The notes below the pieces were generated by a model, which did no database searches, was not told where the DNA came from, and saw nothing but the letters and a program-made list of their open reading frames with translations. A program made the translations under genes and the position numbers. 38,646 bases of DNA from Nemertoderma westbladi. Taxonomy: Eukaryota > Xenacoelomorpha > Nemertodermatida > Nemertodermatidae. The stretch is taken from positions 1-38,646 of the forward strand of contig JAUCBJ010008713.1 in the NCBI GenBank assembly GCA_032718475.1, given 5' to 3'. Below are positions 1 to 10,566 of the stretch, in pieces. Position 1 is the stretch's first letter. The number at the start of each line of letters is the position of its first letter.

Positions 1-22
1 CTGAAAAATTGCAAAATTAAAT

Positions 23-3000
23 TTAGTTACTAGTGAAAAATAGCGATGCAGAGAATGTATCATTATCTGATGACATGTCAGACTCACTCTCGCTGTCTAT
101 ATCTAACCTTCCATCAATGGTCATACAAGTTTGCTCTGTTTCTATGTCACTGGCCACTGGGTGTGTCTGTTCACTGGTGATGTACTTTGTTCCAAGACGT
201 TCTTTTAATGTCTTGTTAGATGGGCCAGTACAGAACCAACCCACGCGAGTCCTTCCTGCATAAGCAGACAAAGGTTTTGGGTACTCGGGTCTCTTTTCTA
301 GGACTTCTAATGCCTCAGGGACGTTTTGCCCTACCAGCAACTGTACACCTGGGTAATCGGGGGGGAATCTTGGGATATTATGTTCCCTAGTGAAGTTATC
401 TTCATCCCAGTTATATTCCTCAGCCTGGCTTCGTGCGAAATTTTTAATGGCTACCATTTTTACATTTTTGACACTGTCTACACCCTGAGTATCCTGCGGG
501 GCAGATAGAGAGCCCTTATAGTACACTGTTTCTACAGTAGACTGCCACTTCTGCATGATACCCGAGAGGTTCAATTTCATTTTGTGACTTTCGCTTTCAT
601 GGAATATGGTGTCTGCCAAATCCTTATCTATGAAGGTACCGGTGCTACCAGTATCCATTAAGGCATTGACCACTACACTACAATTTCGTGCATGAAGACG
701 CACCTGCAATAATGGAAATTCACGGACACCCCTTATTTCCATGCGTCCTATTGGACTTGGAAGATGATTTGCTCTAAAACAACTTTCCATGATGGGGTCC
801 TCAGGGTCTTCATATGTGAGTGCTTCATACACATCTATATTATTGCAGCACTCATCGTCATCAGAAAATTCTCCAGGAAAAAACTTATCTGGCTCCTCAT
901 CTGTGTCCCTTATGTCCTGCTCTACAAAGTGTACACGTTGGTCGGTTTCCCCATTGGGGTCACGTTCTTGATGTAAAAGTGAGTGATGGGGACCTTGACA
1001 AATATTACAAGAGTTGGTATTTACTAGACTACATTTTCTTCTGAGATGCCCCGGTTTAAGGCAGAGAAAACAGGAAAGCAAGTCCATGGCCGTTTGCCTG
1101 CGTTCCTTGAGGGTTTTCTTCAAGAACATTGGGCAGCGCGATAAGGGGTGTATTTCGAGTTTACACAGAGGACACTTATATGCCATTGGGGTTATGGTGT
1201 TGTTAACCTTAGTCTTCCGGTCCTCCAGATCGTTATTTCTAGGCTTTAAATTTGGTTTAGAATAAGTCTCGCCCCTTTCTGTATGTTTTAGATTTTGAAC
1301 TGGCTTCTCAATGCTATGTTGTTTTTTACCTTTGTTATAATTGGGTTTGCTCAGGTAAACGTTCCCATAACCATCTTCTTCTGGCTCACTGTTAGAGAGA
1401 AGCTCTTCAAAATTGGTCCGGTAGGCATATCGTTTTTTAATAGTAGCCTTCTCCGTTTTGGACTCTGAACGATTGGCTCCCTTTTCGCGGTCGAGGGTCT
1501 TGAGATAAGTTTTTACTTCATCATCTAGAAATCCCCTGAAAGTATTCATATCTGGGGATGACCCATTTCTTTTATTATACACCATAGTTAATCTATCCCA
1601 TCTGGTCCAAATGGAACCTTTTGGTAAAGCACTGGAAACCATCTGTACTGTCATAGCAGTGTCATAAACTTCACTTCGATTAAGCCAATCAAGCTGCCTA
1701 CAGATTTCCTCGACATCGTCTCTAAATTCAATTATGGCATTTTGAGAGACTCTGCCTTTGGAGGTGAGTCTCTCATACATGCATCGTGCTAAGCTGTCCT
1801 CATTGCCGTAACGTTCTCTTAACATATTCCACACGATATTTACACCATCCGCATGTCCAACATATCTAGCCGCCATATGCTTAGGGGAACCTTCGAGGCA
1901 ATTGATTAAGAATCTTAATTTCTCGCTATTACTTAATGGCGAGTCTAGAATATTGTCCTTACAAAATTCGGTAAAGGATAGCCATTTTAATTCATCTCCA
2001 TCAAATTTCATTATTTGACCTGTTGAAACACACTGTCGGGCTTCAGTACGAGCCATGTGTTTTGATAGGTCTGCCTGGATGACTGATGAATTAAATAGGA
2101 TGTCTGTCAATGGTGAATTGTTGTTGTCCTGATATGTGGTATTTTCTGCCTGAATACCATTCACATCCGACGCTCGTTTTAGGATCCGCATCCCTCGAGC
2201 ATTGGTTGGTGAATCTGTTTGCTTATTAGCTGTTGCCACAGTATCCTGTAAAATAACCAGTTGTTGCTGTAGGTCTTCATTTTCCTTCAATATGGAGTTC
2301 AATTGTTCCTTACACTCCTTCAATTGGCCTTCAGCTGGCTCCTGGCCAGGATGCAGCTTGTAATTTCTTCTGTCTGGAAATGGTGCATTGGTAAAATTGT
2401 CAGGTGTGCTATCATCTGGAAATGATACGGCATTAACTCTGGTATAGCGTGAGTCACCCTGTGGCGAGACACATCGTCCGTGAGTATCTTGTGCGAATCT
2501 AACTTCCGGGTGAGGGAGGGGTGTCACATTATTATATAGTGGGACAAACGTCCGCCTTCCAGGCGATAACGGCATTGCCTCATTCCAGTCCCGATATCCT
2601 GTTACCGGCGCTATTGCGGTTTTTATAGCGGGGCCAGTGGGAGACAGCCTATCATCTGGATTGGTGTAATATGGGCGGTTATGATATGGTTTGTAATATG
2701 AGTCAACTTCAGTTGTCACTGGGAAACCTATGTGGTGTTCAATAACTGGCATGTCCCTTAAGGGTATATTTTCTGCATGGACTTGATCCACCCTTGAAGT
2801 AATGGGGGGAATATATTTCGAGGTGGTTGGGGGGTGAGGTTCCCTTTCCAAACGAGTTATTGGTGAGACTCCACTACCAAAAGAAATTCTTCCTTCTCTA
2901 GATTGTGCTACTGTACTAGATAAGTAACCATGGTCCCGTAGCCGGGAGTATGTCATTGATGGGATGGCTTGGGTAACTTGAACAGGACATTGCATGTTTG

Positions 3001-4942
3001 TGGTTTTAACATTTGGGTTTATAGTGTGAGATAAGTTACTGCTGGTAATTGGAGAGGTTACTGCCGTGGTCTTCGGCAGGCCATCAGATTTATGCGTTTC
3101 TACTACTGAGTCAATGAACTCGGGTGAAGCACCACTATCGCTTGGTTTAACAGTGAAGACGCTGTGTGTAGAAGAGGGTGGCGGGTGCTCCCCATTCGAC
3201 ATTTTATCTACTGTCACATTCTCGTGTATTGTTAGAGCCTTAGGCTCATTCGGCTCTACTACCTCTGGCAATTTTTCCAGGGAATGCTTAGGAGCAGCGC
3301 CAGTGTGGAAACTATCAACCATGCTGGCATAATCACCAGAGATCACATTTCGATCTCGAGGAGGGAGGTCTGGTAAAACTACTCGGGTGGCTCGCCTGCG
3401 TTTACTCTTGGAGCTCCTCACACTTCCACCTGCATCCGTGGAAATGCACTCATCGGATGAAGTAAAAGTATCCTTAAAGGACTTATCACATCCTTGTTGT
3501 ACGCTAGCCCTTTCCTTGCGGTGTTGTTCGTCTTGCATTAGTAGGGCTAGCTTCTGCTTTATAGCTAGTTCCTTCTCCACGAAAGCTGTAAGTTGAGCTT
3601 CCTGTTTGGCGAGTTGTGATTTCTCTTTAGCAGACTGTAGTTTTCTCATAGTATCATCTAATTCTGCCCTTTTTTTATTTGCTGCTAATTGTAGTTCTAA
3701 TTCTAGAATTTCCCGCTTGGCGGCGTGTTGAACTTTTCGTTCTTGTAGGAAGCACTCTGCGTCTATAGTATCAAGGACATCTCTGGTTTCCTTACTGGAA
3801 GGTGCTAAGCCTTTAAGACGCGTCCTCAACTCTGTTTCTCCAACTGTCTTGATATAAGAACCCAAATACCTTGATATGGCATCCATACCATCGCTGAGTT
3901 GAGATTCTTCCGAGTCTAAATCGGAATTATTAGCAGCCTCTTTCCCAGAGCAAGCTATGTCTTCACCAGGAGGTAATACCGGCCCATGTAATGACTCAAG
4001 AGCTAAGGCTTTCCTTGCTATTACTGCCGTTTCTGTCAGTTGGCGAGTCAGCATGGATGAGAGTTTACTGTCATTATATCTAGATGCCATCTCATGAAAG
4101 GCAGATAGTATAAGCCGTATCCTACAAATGATTTCCTTTACCTCAAGATACTTAGCTGGGTTTGTCTTAGGGTCGGGTTGCTCAAGTTTTAATTTATGGG
4201 TCACCATTTCTATATGATGCTCAAATTTGCTTACATGTATGCATGCCTCGGTAACCAATTGCTCAATATTGGTAACGCCCCGAGGTACCTTTAACCTATA
4301 TAGTTCATCCCAAGGTAGCTCATTGAATCTGAAGAACTTATCTAGGGCTGGCTGGTTATAGTATAAGTTGACCAGGTAATGTAGTTCGTCGGTGTATATG
4401 TCCTGTTCAATGGCTAATATACCCTCTTCAACCTTGTGCCGGTAGCTGTCTATCTCCTCTAACAGGAAAGCTAGTCTGACTTGGGGAGTAGACAAGAGAG
4501 GCTCGTTAAAACTGAGCTGCTGACTTGCACTAGCTAGTAAAATCGGAACTTCCTCGCTACTTGTTTGGGAGTGAGTAAACATGATTGGGGAAGTATCTGC
4601 CAATAACGGCTGACCCTGACCTTGACCAATGCCGTCTTCAAGGTTAATAAGGTTCAGATGGGTGCTGGGTTCACTTACCATTGTACCAGTTGTCGGGCAT
4701 GTAAGTGGCCGGGCGATTGGTGACCTATCTCCATCCATTGGTTTGTCAGAAAGGTTCTGGCCAAGTCTAGCTTCTTCCGCCTCCCTGGAGACCTGCCTGG
4801 TGCGTATTCTTGAACGCTCCGAAATTTTCTTACTGCGAACTGGTTGAGCTATCATAGGCATAGTGTGAGGTGGTATGAGCCCCGCAGGGTTCAGTGTGAG
4901 GGGTTCTGACTTTCGACTCAAATCGCTATCAGTGGTTGACAT
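23..4942 (-). CDS. BEL/Pao-type Gag-protease polyprotein, copy 1 (intact single ORF)
   Basis: This 1639-residue ORF encodes the capsid/nucleocapsid precursor and aspartic protease of a BEL/Pao-like LTR retroelement. The N-terminal ~950 residues are low-complexity and helical, with a Lys/Glu/Gln-rich coiled coil near 400-480 and a basic RRRATR stretch. A DUF1759-like Gag core (EARQ... to EICRQLDWL) lies at about 960-1130. Zinc knuckles follow at about 1255-1325 (CPLCKLEIHPLSRC, then C-C-GH-C and C-C-HH forms, ending in SLLH). The retropepsin motif ALMDTGSTGTFIDKDLA is near 1429 with the catalytic Asp intact, followed by a retropepsin-like LLVGQN segment. It ends at a stop shortly after an SSDND motif, 22 bases from the window edge, so a pol ORF could lie outside. 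No RT is visible here. The start ATG at 4942 is the first Met. The same domain order occurs at 19888-24910. Confidence 0.9.
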   Translation of the reverse strand: MSTTDSDLSRKSEPLTLNPAGLIPPHTMPMIAQPVRSKKISERSRIRTRQVSREAEEARLGQNLSDKPMDGDRSPIARPLTCPTTGTMVSEPSTHLNLINLEDGIGQGQGQPLLADTSPIMFTHSQTSSEEVPILLASASQQLSFNEPLLSTPQVRLAFLLEEIDSYRHKVEEGILAIEQDIYTDELHYLVNLYYNQPALDKFFRFNELPWDELYRLKVPRGVTNIEQLVTEACIHVSKFEHHIEMVTHKLKLEQPDPKTNPAKYLEVKEIICRIRLILSAFHEMASRYNDSKLSSMLTRQLTETAVIARKALALESLHGPVLPPGEDIACSGKEAANNSDLDSEESQLSDGMDAISRYLGSYIKTVGETELRTRLKGLAPSSKETRDVLDTIDAECFLQERKVQHAAKREILELELQLAANKKRAELDDTMRKLQSAKEKSQLAKQEAQLTAFVEKELAIKQKLALLMQDEQHRKERASVQQGCDKSFKDTFTSSDECISTDAGGSVRSSKSKRRRATRVVLPDLPPRDRNVISGDYASMVDSFHTGAAPKHSLEKLPEVVEPNEPKALTIHENVTVDKMSNGEHPPPSSTHSVFTVKPSDSGASPEFIDSVVETHKSDGLPKTTAVTSPITSSNLSHTINPNVKTTNMQCPVQVTQAIPSMTYSRLRDHGYLSSTVAQSREGRISFGSGVSPITRLEREPHPPTTSKYIPPITSRVDQVHAENIPLRDMPVIEHHIGFPVTTEVDSYYKPYHNRPYYTNPDDRLSPTGPAIKTAIAPVTGYRDWNEAMPLSPGRRTFVPLYNNVTPLPHPEVRFAQDTHGRCVSPQGDSRYTRVNAVSFPDDSTPDNFTNAPFPDRRNYKLHPGQEPAEGQLKECKEQLNSILKENEDLQQQLVILQDTVATANKQTDSPTNARGMRILKRASDVNGIQAENTTYQDNNNSPLTDILFNSSVIQADLSKHMARTEARQCVSTGQIMKFDGDELKWLSFTEFCKDNILDSPLSNSEKLRFLINCLEGSPKHMAARYVGHADGVNIVWNMLRERYGNEDSLARCMYERLTSKGRVSQNAIIEFRDDVEEICRQLDWLNRSEVYDTAMTVQMVSSALPKGSIWTRWDRLTMVYNKRNGSSPDMNTFRGFLDDEVKTYLKTLDREKGANRSESKTEKATIKKRYAYRTNFEELLSNSEPEEDGYGNVYLSKPNYNKGKKQHSIEKPVQNLKHTERGETYSKPNLKPRNNDLEDRKTKVNNTITPMAYKCPLCKLEIHPLSRCPMFLKKTLKERRQTAMDLLSCFLCLKPGHLRRKCSLVNTNSCNICQGPHHSLLHQERDPNGETDQRVHFVEQDIRDTDEEPDKFFPGEFSDDDECCNNIDVYEALTYEDPEDPIMESCFRANHLPSPIGRMEIRGVREFPLLQVRLHARNCSVVVNALMDTGSTGTFIDKDLADTIFHESESHKMKLNLSGIMQKWQSTVETVYYKGSLSAPQDTQGVDSVKNVKMVAIKNFARSQAEEYNWDEDNFTREHNIPRFPPDYPGVQLLVGQNVPEALEVLEKRPEYPKPLSAYAGRTRVGWFCTGPSNKTLKERLGTKYITSEQTHPVASDIETEQTCMTIDGRLDIDSESESDMSSDNDTFSASLFFTSN

Positions 4943-5931
4943 GTTTTAATTTTATAATTTTGAAATTCGAAGTTTTATTGCAAAGCTAAGTGTTATTTTA
5001 TTCCACACAGGTTAGAAATTGCCAAAAACTTCTTGTAACTTCAAATATTATGAACACCACCTAGCGGAAATTCATACACACGATATACACCCTTTATTTC
5101 TCAGTAATCCAGGTAGAGCTAGCTCTTAGCTAGGATTAATGTACTTTATACTTTCAAATGAATCAGTGCTCTGCCTTACTTCTTTAAAGCTGAGTTCTAT
5201 GCCGAACTTATAAAGTTTGAGACATCCCTAAATTTCATAAGACCAAATACAGTAAATCCAAGCAATAAATAACACACGCCTGAGGGATTTTATTAGACAA
5301 GCCCGCACACACACGCTACAGAGACAGTGACGTTTGAATGCAATAAGGGTTTATCATTCAATCCCTGTTATTCCCTGAAACAACAAGTGTGGATGAATTG
5401 TATACTCGGTTCGCCTGAAATTAAACGATAATATGTTTAAAACTGATTTTGGCGTCAGGGTCTGGGTTTTACCTGTAAATAAATGAGAAATTTTAAACAG
5501 CCACAGGGAATAAATCTGTCAAAGACAAATTTCTGTGGTAGATTTATGGCTGAAATATAACGACAGGTATAGCTGTACTGTATGTGTCGTCTTCCTTGTG
5601 AGGTTATTTGAAAGGTCGTTACGATAACACTATTTGTAACTAAGTGATGCGTACTTAATTTAGGGCACGTGTTGTAACACTAAGTTACCAATTTAAATGA
5701 CAATCAACTTGTCCTAATTTCAATTATCACAGAAATGTAGGGGATGAGACGTTCGATAGATTTAAAGATATTACTGTATGTTAAGTACCTCGCGAAATGT
5801 AACTGATAAAATAATAAATAGGTTTCGGTGTCCGTTTCACACGACGATGCGAACTCGATCATGTAATCGTGCAACGGGAAAATATATAGTTATTAATTTG
5901 TCAGAAGTTAATTGCTCCACAGACACATACA

Positions 5932-6283
5932 GATTGCCTCGATTTATAAATCGCACGGATATACGGGGCCTTACTCCTTATATGGTATTACGCAGACTGC
6001 CAATTAATGAAATTCAAATAAACTATAGAAATTGATGGTTGCACGTATTTACTCAATGGCATTCGAATCTAGGTGTACCTATAATTCCTTGCATAGATCA
6101 CGAATATCATACACACAATGTTCACAAATTTAAACGAAATACCAAATACGTTGTACCAAATATTAAATGTCACACCGCACTTACGTACTAAAGAAGAGTA
6201 TCCGTTACTGTTGATGCCCCACTAGTTCATTCAAGCCGATTGCCTCGATTTACAAGTCGCTCAGATAGACGAGGCCTTACTCC
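5932..6283. repeat. Two diverged 46-bp direct copies with conserved hairpin potential
   Basis: Copies at 5932-5977 and 6238-6283 share roughly 39 of 46 bases, starting GATTGCCTCGATTTA and ending GGCCTTACTCC, in the same orientation 306 bp apart. Each can form an outer stem GCCTCG with CGGGGC (copy 1) or CGAGGC (copy 2), and an inner hairpin around CGATTT..AAATCG or CGATTT..AAGTCG. Several differences keep pairing through T/G wobble if read as plus-strand RNA. A looser relative begins near 6697 (ATTGCCTCGGTGTAC). Confidence 0.6.
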
Positions 6284-7251
6284 GTGCAAGTTAGTAGGTT
6301 TTACACACGAAGAGTAACAGGATACTTCAACCTTATCAATAAGGCGTCAACAAAGTAGTACTTGGCCCGTAATATAATGTAAAACGATCAATCAGAAAAC
6401 TACGTAGTTTCAGTCCTACACGTATTAATTCCAGTTTATTCACGAACAAAATCACTAACGTAGGTAAGAACGTCCGAGCGTGCACTCTCATAGAACCTAC
6501 CTTAAGCTAGTTGGTTGTTTGATGTTGCAAAGTACCGTACTTTATTTCATCAAAGTAACAAGAGAACGACTATTACTGTCCTCAGGCATTTAAGACAAGA
6601 TTAATTTTACAGTTCTCAATGGTAATATAAAGTTCGATCGCGTAACCCAATTTCGAAGTTCAAACACCCCACTAGACCTAGTCAGTCGTAAAGTACTAAT
6701 TGCCTCGGTGTACCCACGAATCCGTGGGAGCACTTATACAACGGATCGTTACTTTGATACAATAGATGGGACGTAAAGTACAGTAGATATTGATGGCTGT
6801 AAACTGAAATTAGGGAGGGGATATGTTGTAATATACGTGTAGACAGTTCCGTTTCACTACGTTGTATGCAAGTATTCGTAATTATGACTTATTATGAATT
6901 AATAATGAAACATTTGTGAAAGGTCTAGGTATAGGGTAAGTATACTTATTACTCGTACTATTGAATCGATATTGCTATACATTGATCTTAAATATATTTG
7001 TTATGAATGCTTGTGTTCGTGTTGGTAAATAATATTACAGTGTTGGATGTCATACACACTCAATACGTTTGAACCGTTGTCGCCTGTAGGGCAATACTCG
7101 AAGTTAGCAACTCACCTATTATGGTGGTAAATAAAACGAGATGTTTCCTTTAAACAATGTTAATACATAATGAGCAACAACGATAATAACAGCAATAATA
7201 ACAATAAATCAATGTTAACTGTGTAAGTATGTAAGATAAGCATGTAAAAGG

Positions 7252-7331
7252 GTAAGTAAGTGAAAGTAAGTGAAAAGTAAGTGAAAGTAAGTGAAAGTAA
7301 GTGAAAGTAAGTGAAAGTAAGTGAAAGTAAG
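7252..7331 (+). repeat. Short tandem array of GTAAGTGAAA units
   Basis: About eight head-to-tail 10-bp units, with small length changes. Each unit contains GTAAGT, the consensus 5' splice-site hexamer. Nearby upstream sequence (GTGTAAGTATGTAAGATAAG) is similar in character. The function is unknown; it could be an inert microsatellite. Confidence 0.8.
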
Positions 7332-7604
7332 GTAATAGTCTAGACCTCTTAGATCTTATGAGGTCTATTTACGGGGTTTGAGGGTAATAATATGAAGGTT
7401 ACGCCTACAAAATGAACTAAATCTAAACTATAAATACAATTGTCACAGAAGGACGGCCACTGGTAGTAGTAGCCAATGAGGACCCACAAACACGAAAGCA
7501 ACACTACTCGCTATCTGTAAGCTGAGTGCAGACTTTCTGAGCCGACCAATAGGAGAAATAGGCAGACTAAATACAAATATCAGATTTACCAGCACGAATA
7601 AGTA

Positions 7605-7892
7605 GTGGGGCTAGCCGTGTATCTGAATAGCTATATTGCTGTACACAACACATATTATACAGTAACACTAGCGTTACATAGATTTTGGGGCTTGTGGAGC
7701 TGCATCAAAACCCGATCGTCCGCCTCAGGTAAACTAGTAATTCCTCTAACTCATCTACATGTCGCTCACCAATCTATCTCCGTGTTAGGACCTTTATATT
7801 GGAACAGTCTACCAAACAATATTATAAATATAAAATCCGCAACAATATTTAAACAAACACAAAAAAAACACCTGAAAGACAATATGACTTAA
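7605..7892 (+). pseudogene. C-terminal remnant of a non-LTR retrotransposon (CR1/L2/Rex-like tail)
   Basis: From about 7707 the frame reads TRSSASGKLVIPLTHL, then SVLGPLYWNSLPNNI and FKQTQKKHLKDN, then stop. This is the standard tail downstream of reverse transcriptase in many LINE ORF2 proteins (RS...LVIP...GP.LWNSLP..I...S...FK..LK.HL). Nothing recognisable of the RT precedes it; the first ~35 residues of the open frame do not match the family pattern. An AT-rich stretch with repeated TAATA-like motifs follows the stop. It is most likely a dead, 5'-truncated insertion. Confidence 0.7.
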
Positions 7893-8336
7893 ATAATATT
7901 AATATATAAATAAATAATTATAGTAATAATATAATAAAATAATACAATCATATTTAAAAATAAATATTAATCTATTAATGGTATGAATGTTGCGATAAAA
8001 TAGGAGTCTTAGGGGCCGCATGGTAGGATACTATACTTTTGGATACTATTTAAAATTGACGAAATTAATTAAATACAATACAAATAATAATATAAATTCT
8101 GACAACCCGTGAGTACATATATTTTTACTACCCCCCCCCCCCCCCCCCCCCCCCCAATTGGTTTAGCTGGAGGCCTTGACTAGCTCGGCTATTGCCACCA
8201 GCCATATAACCAGCCTGCACTTTTTTTAATATACATCTATACATATATATATCAATATTTCTATATTGTAAGTGCGGTAAATAAATTTATATATATCTAT
8301 CGTGAAATAATATAATAATTGAATTGAATAATTTAA
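7893..8336. other. AT-rich spacer with a 25-nt poly(C) tract
   Basis: Simple AT-rich sequence separates the two LINE remnants. An uninterrupted run of 25 C lies at 8131-8155. No gene is supported. Confidence 0.7.
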
Positions 8337-8542
8337 TTGAATCTTGTACTTTGGCAGCCTCATGGAGCGAATAAGCATGGTGGACAGCCCATGACTTTCT
8401 TGAGACGCATCTTAAAGGACACTGGCCTTGAAGATGCGGATGATCTAGCAAATGTCATGGGTGATAGGGAGTTGTGGCGGCACAATTTTGTCGACAGCCG
8501 CAGCTGCAATGCAGCATGCTGATTGTAGTAGTAGTAGTAGTA
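8337..8542 (+). pseudogene. C-terminal remnant of a second non-LTR retrotransposon with (TAG)n tail
   Basis: The frame to the TGA at 8520-8522 reads LWQPHGANKHGGQPMTFL, RILKDTGLEDADDL, MGDRELWRHNF. This matches the C-terminal signature of invertebrate RTE/Jockey-group ORF2 proteins (lLW.P.HG...RGRP..TY...L..DTGL...DL...M.DRe.WR). The strongly conserved GRP is GQP here. A short microsatellite GTAGTAGTAGTAGTAGTAG follows the stop, consistent with the simple-repeat 3' tails of RTE-like elements. The insertion is 5'-truncated and not functional. It is a different family from the remnant at 7605-7892. Confidence 0.75.
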
Positions 8543-8640
8543 GAACGCGACAGTTGCCGAAACGCGATGTAACCGCTTGTAATCGATTTTCACGCCTTTG
8601 TAGGAAGCACTATAGAATCTACAGTCCCTCGTAATTCTAA

Positions 8641-9767
8641 TTTAGATAAAGTATATAATATTTCACATATTATCCCCATCCGCATTCCTTAATTCAAGCC
8701 TCACCCATTTACCATCCAATATACAACGGCCTTGTCCTTCACAGTCACCCCTAATCACTAATAAACCCACCGCAGTAGCAACATTGTAACATCACCCTAG
8801 GCCTCTCTCCCAATAACATTTACCCAATGGGAGAGCCTCACCTTATTAGCCGTCCTCTTTCCTATTATTTGCCCTTGCTTCATTCAACCAGGGAATTATT
8901 ATTATAGCCAATAAAAACTCTATAACATAACGTTGCAGTGCATACGATTATGGAGTTTGCCAGTCAATATTAATCATGATTTAACGTGTATTTAACAGAT
9001 CCTTGCTAAGGAAAGACCACTATCCTTAGCAAGTGATAATTAGGGGTCAACTACATATTGACCCCAAACACCGGGTTCATAAGAGGCCATATTTCACAAA
9101 ATCAGCAGTCAGAAACACTCAGCCTTGTAGATGGCAGCCCCCTGGCCCGCCATCTTGACTCAGTTTCTCAGCAGTCGGGCTGGACTGTTCCTATACTCTC
9201 CTTTACTTCGCCTAGTATCGGTGGGGCTTAGGAGCGTGGCTACCGCTGAGAACCGAACCGAGCTTGTGGCCAACCAGCCCTCTAGCTAAAACTTGCGCAC
9301 TCTGCCCGCAGACTCATTGGAGCGACCTTCGGTCAAACCTAAGTCGTAGGATAAAGTAGCAGCTAACTTTCGGCGTCCAATTCGGTCGCACCCCCGTTTG
9401 GACAGAGAAGGTAACCTGGTGTTTGCACTATTGCCCAGTTTATTACGACTGTTTTAGCAACCTATTTTAATTTTAGACCTTTTTTGACTTATGTATTTTA
9501 GCCCAGAAACGACTAAAATACTACATTTTGTGTATTATCCTTTTGGTTAATTATTTGGATTGTATAATTTTTCGATGTTATACTTTGGTTCCTAACGGAC
9601 CCAAACCACCCCTCATCCGGTTTCTCTTTTTCTCTCTTCCCAGAGGTTTTCTATGGTGTTACGTACCTCACACTATTTTTTATACCAATGAAGACATTAA
9701 TAACATCTGGAAAATAGAAATCACTGTGATTTAGTATTATCTTGAAACGGTTGAGGAAGTCCGTAAA
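8641..9767. other. Non-coding region with two strong hairpins
   Basis: No gene recognised. 9002-9012 and 9023-9033 form a perfect 11-bp stem (CTTGCTAAGGA) with a 10-nt loop. 9043-9050 and 9058-9065 form GGGGTCAA/TTGACCCC, close to the subterminal hairpin of the TTAA element at 27.7-29.2 kb. CTCTCCCA/TGGGAGAG occurs near 8806-8834. 9100-9420 is less AT-rich but has no convincing ORF. Confidence 0.6.
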
Positions 9768-10311
9768 TAACAAGTCGTTGAAGGACCGTGTTCTATGCGA
9801 GCTATTTACAAGTCAGTCTTTCCGCCGAGGAGAAACCAAAACAGTAAACGAGTGTATTAACATTAGGAATTATTTTTGAGATACTTAAAAATACGCTTAG
9901 GATCCTATTGTGCTGAAAGGCACGATAAATCCTTTACACCGCTGCGACGCGCCTGTCTGTAACTGGCAGACAGGCGCCAGCAGTATGTTTGTTCCTGATA
10001 GACAGGCGCCAGCAGTCTGTCGGTAACTTGTAGCTAGGCGCCAGCTGTCTGTAACTGGGAGCTAAGCTCCCGATTATAACAAGTCGTTGAAGGACCGTGT
10101 TCTATGCGAGTCAGTCTTTCCGCCGAGGAGAAACCAAAACAGTAAACGGAAATTTTGAGATACTTAAAAAGCCGTTTAGGATCTTATTGTGCTCAAAGGC
10201 ACGAGAAATCCTTTACACCGCTGCGACGCCCTTGTCTGTAACGTAACTGGTAGCCAGGCGCCAGCAGTCAGTTTGTAACTGGTAGCCAGGCGCCAAGCAG
10301 TCTGTCTGAGA
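9768..10311. repeat. Tandem duplication (~309-bp unit) upstream of the fibrinogen-related gene
   Basis: The unit starting TAACAAGTCGTTGAAGGACC at 9768 recurs at 10077, with shared blocks GTCTTTCCGCCGAGGAGAAA, GGATC(C/T)TATTGTGCT and CCTTTACACCGCTGCGACGC. Each unit ends in an internal minisatellite of AGGCGCCAGCAGTCTGT-like repeats (near 9968, 10002, 10036, 10254, 10286). The second unit ends about 170 bp before the TATA box at 10477. It may be a duplicated enhancer-like segment or an unrelated repeat; the sequence cannot decide. Confidence 0.85.
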
Positions 10312-10476
10312 CAGTTAATCATAAGAATGTAATTTAAAGTGATAAATTAACATACAATGGTATCTACACTAAGGTAGTTACTAATAATTGTTCTATAAAG
10401 GTTTTAATAGTTGCCGCCTTTGATTGCCTTTGTGAGACTTTATTCATTGCATAAGTAATTGCCTTTGTCAAAAGTG

Positions 10477-10514
10477 TATAAATAGGAGGATTTTTAGGGC
10501 ATTAAAACCATTCT
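10477..10514 (+). promoter_or_regulatory. Candidate core promoter (TATA + Inr) of the fibrinogen-related gene
   Basis: TATAAATAG at 10477-10485 is followed by CCATTCT at 10508-10514, which fits the Inr pattern YYANWYY. The predicted +1 A at 10510 is 33 bases from the first T of the TATA box. The first coding ATG is at 10567, giving a leader of about 57 nt. The spacing is what a Pol II core promoter needs. Confidence 0.6.
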
Positions 10515-10566
10515 TTAACAGAAAATTATTACACAAATTATTAAGTTATTTACAAATACTGTAAAA

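Larger units (their letters stand above)
4943..7604. other. Non-coding AT-rich flank upstream of Gag copy 1 (possible leader/LTR)
   Basis: No convincing gene. It lies 5' of the minus-strand Gag ORF, so it may hold its leader and LTR, but I found no paired LTR. Read on the minus strand, TGGTGTTC (complement of 5052-5059) could be a primer-binding start, but the match is too short to trust. The region holds a duplicated 46-bp hairpin element (listed separately), a strong hairpin CCCACG-AATC-CGTGGG at about 6713-6728, and a GTAAGTGAAA array. The 85-codon frame at 5778-6035 overlaps the repeat and looks fortuitous. Confidence 0.55.

Noticed and set aside
5050-5062. Primer-binding site for Gag copy 1 (complement TGGTGTTC)
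   Set aside because: Only a few bases fit any common tRNA 3' end and no LTR boundary or second LTR was found.
7252-7331. CRISPR-like array
   Set aside because: Units are contiguous 10-mers without spacers, in a eukaryotic context.
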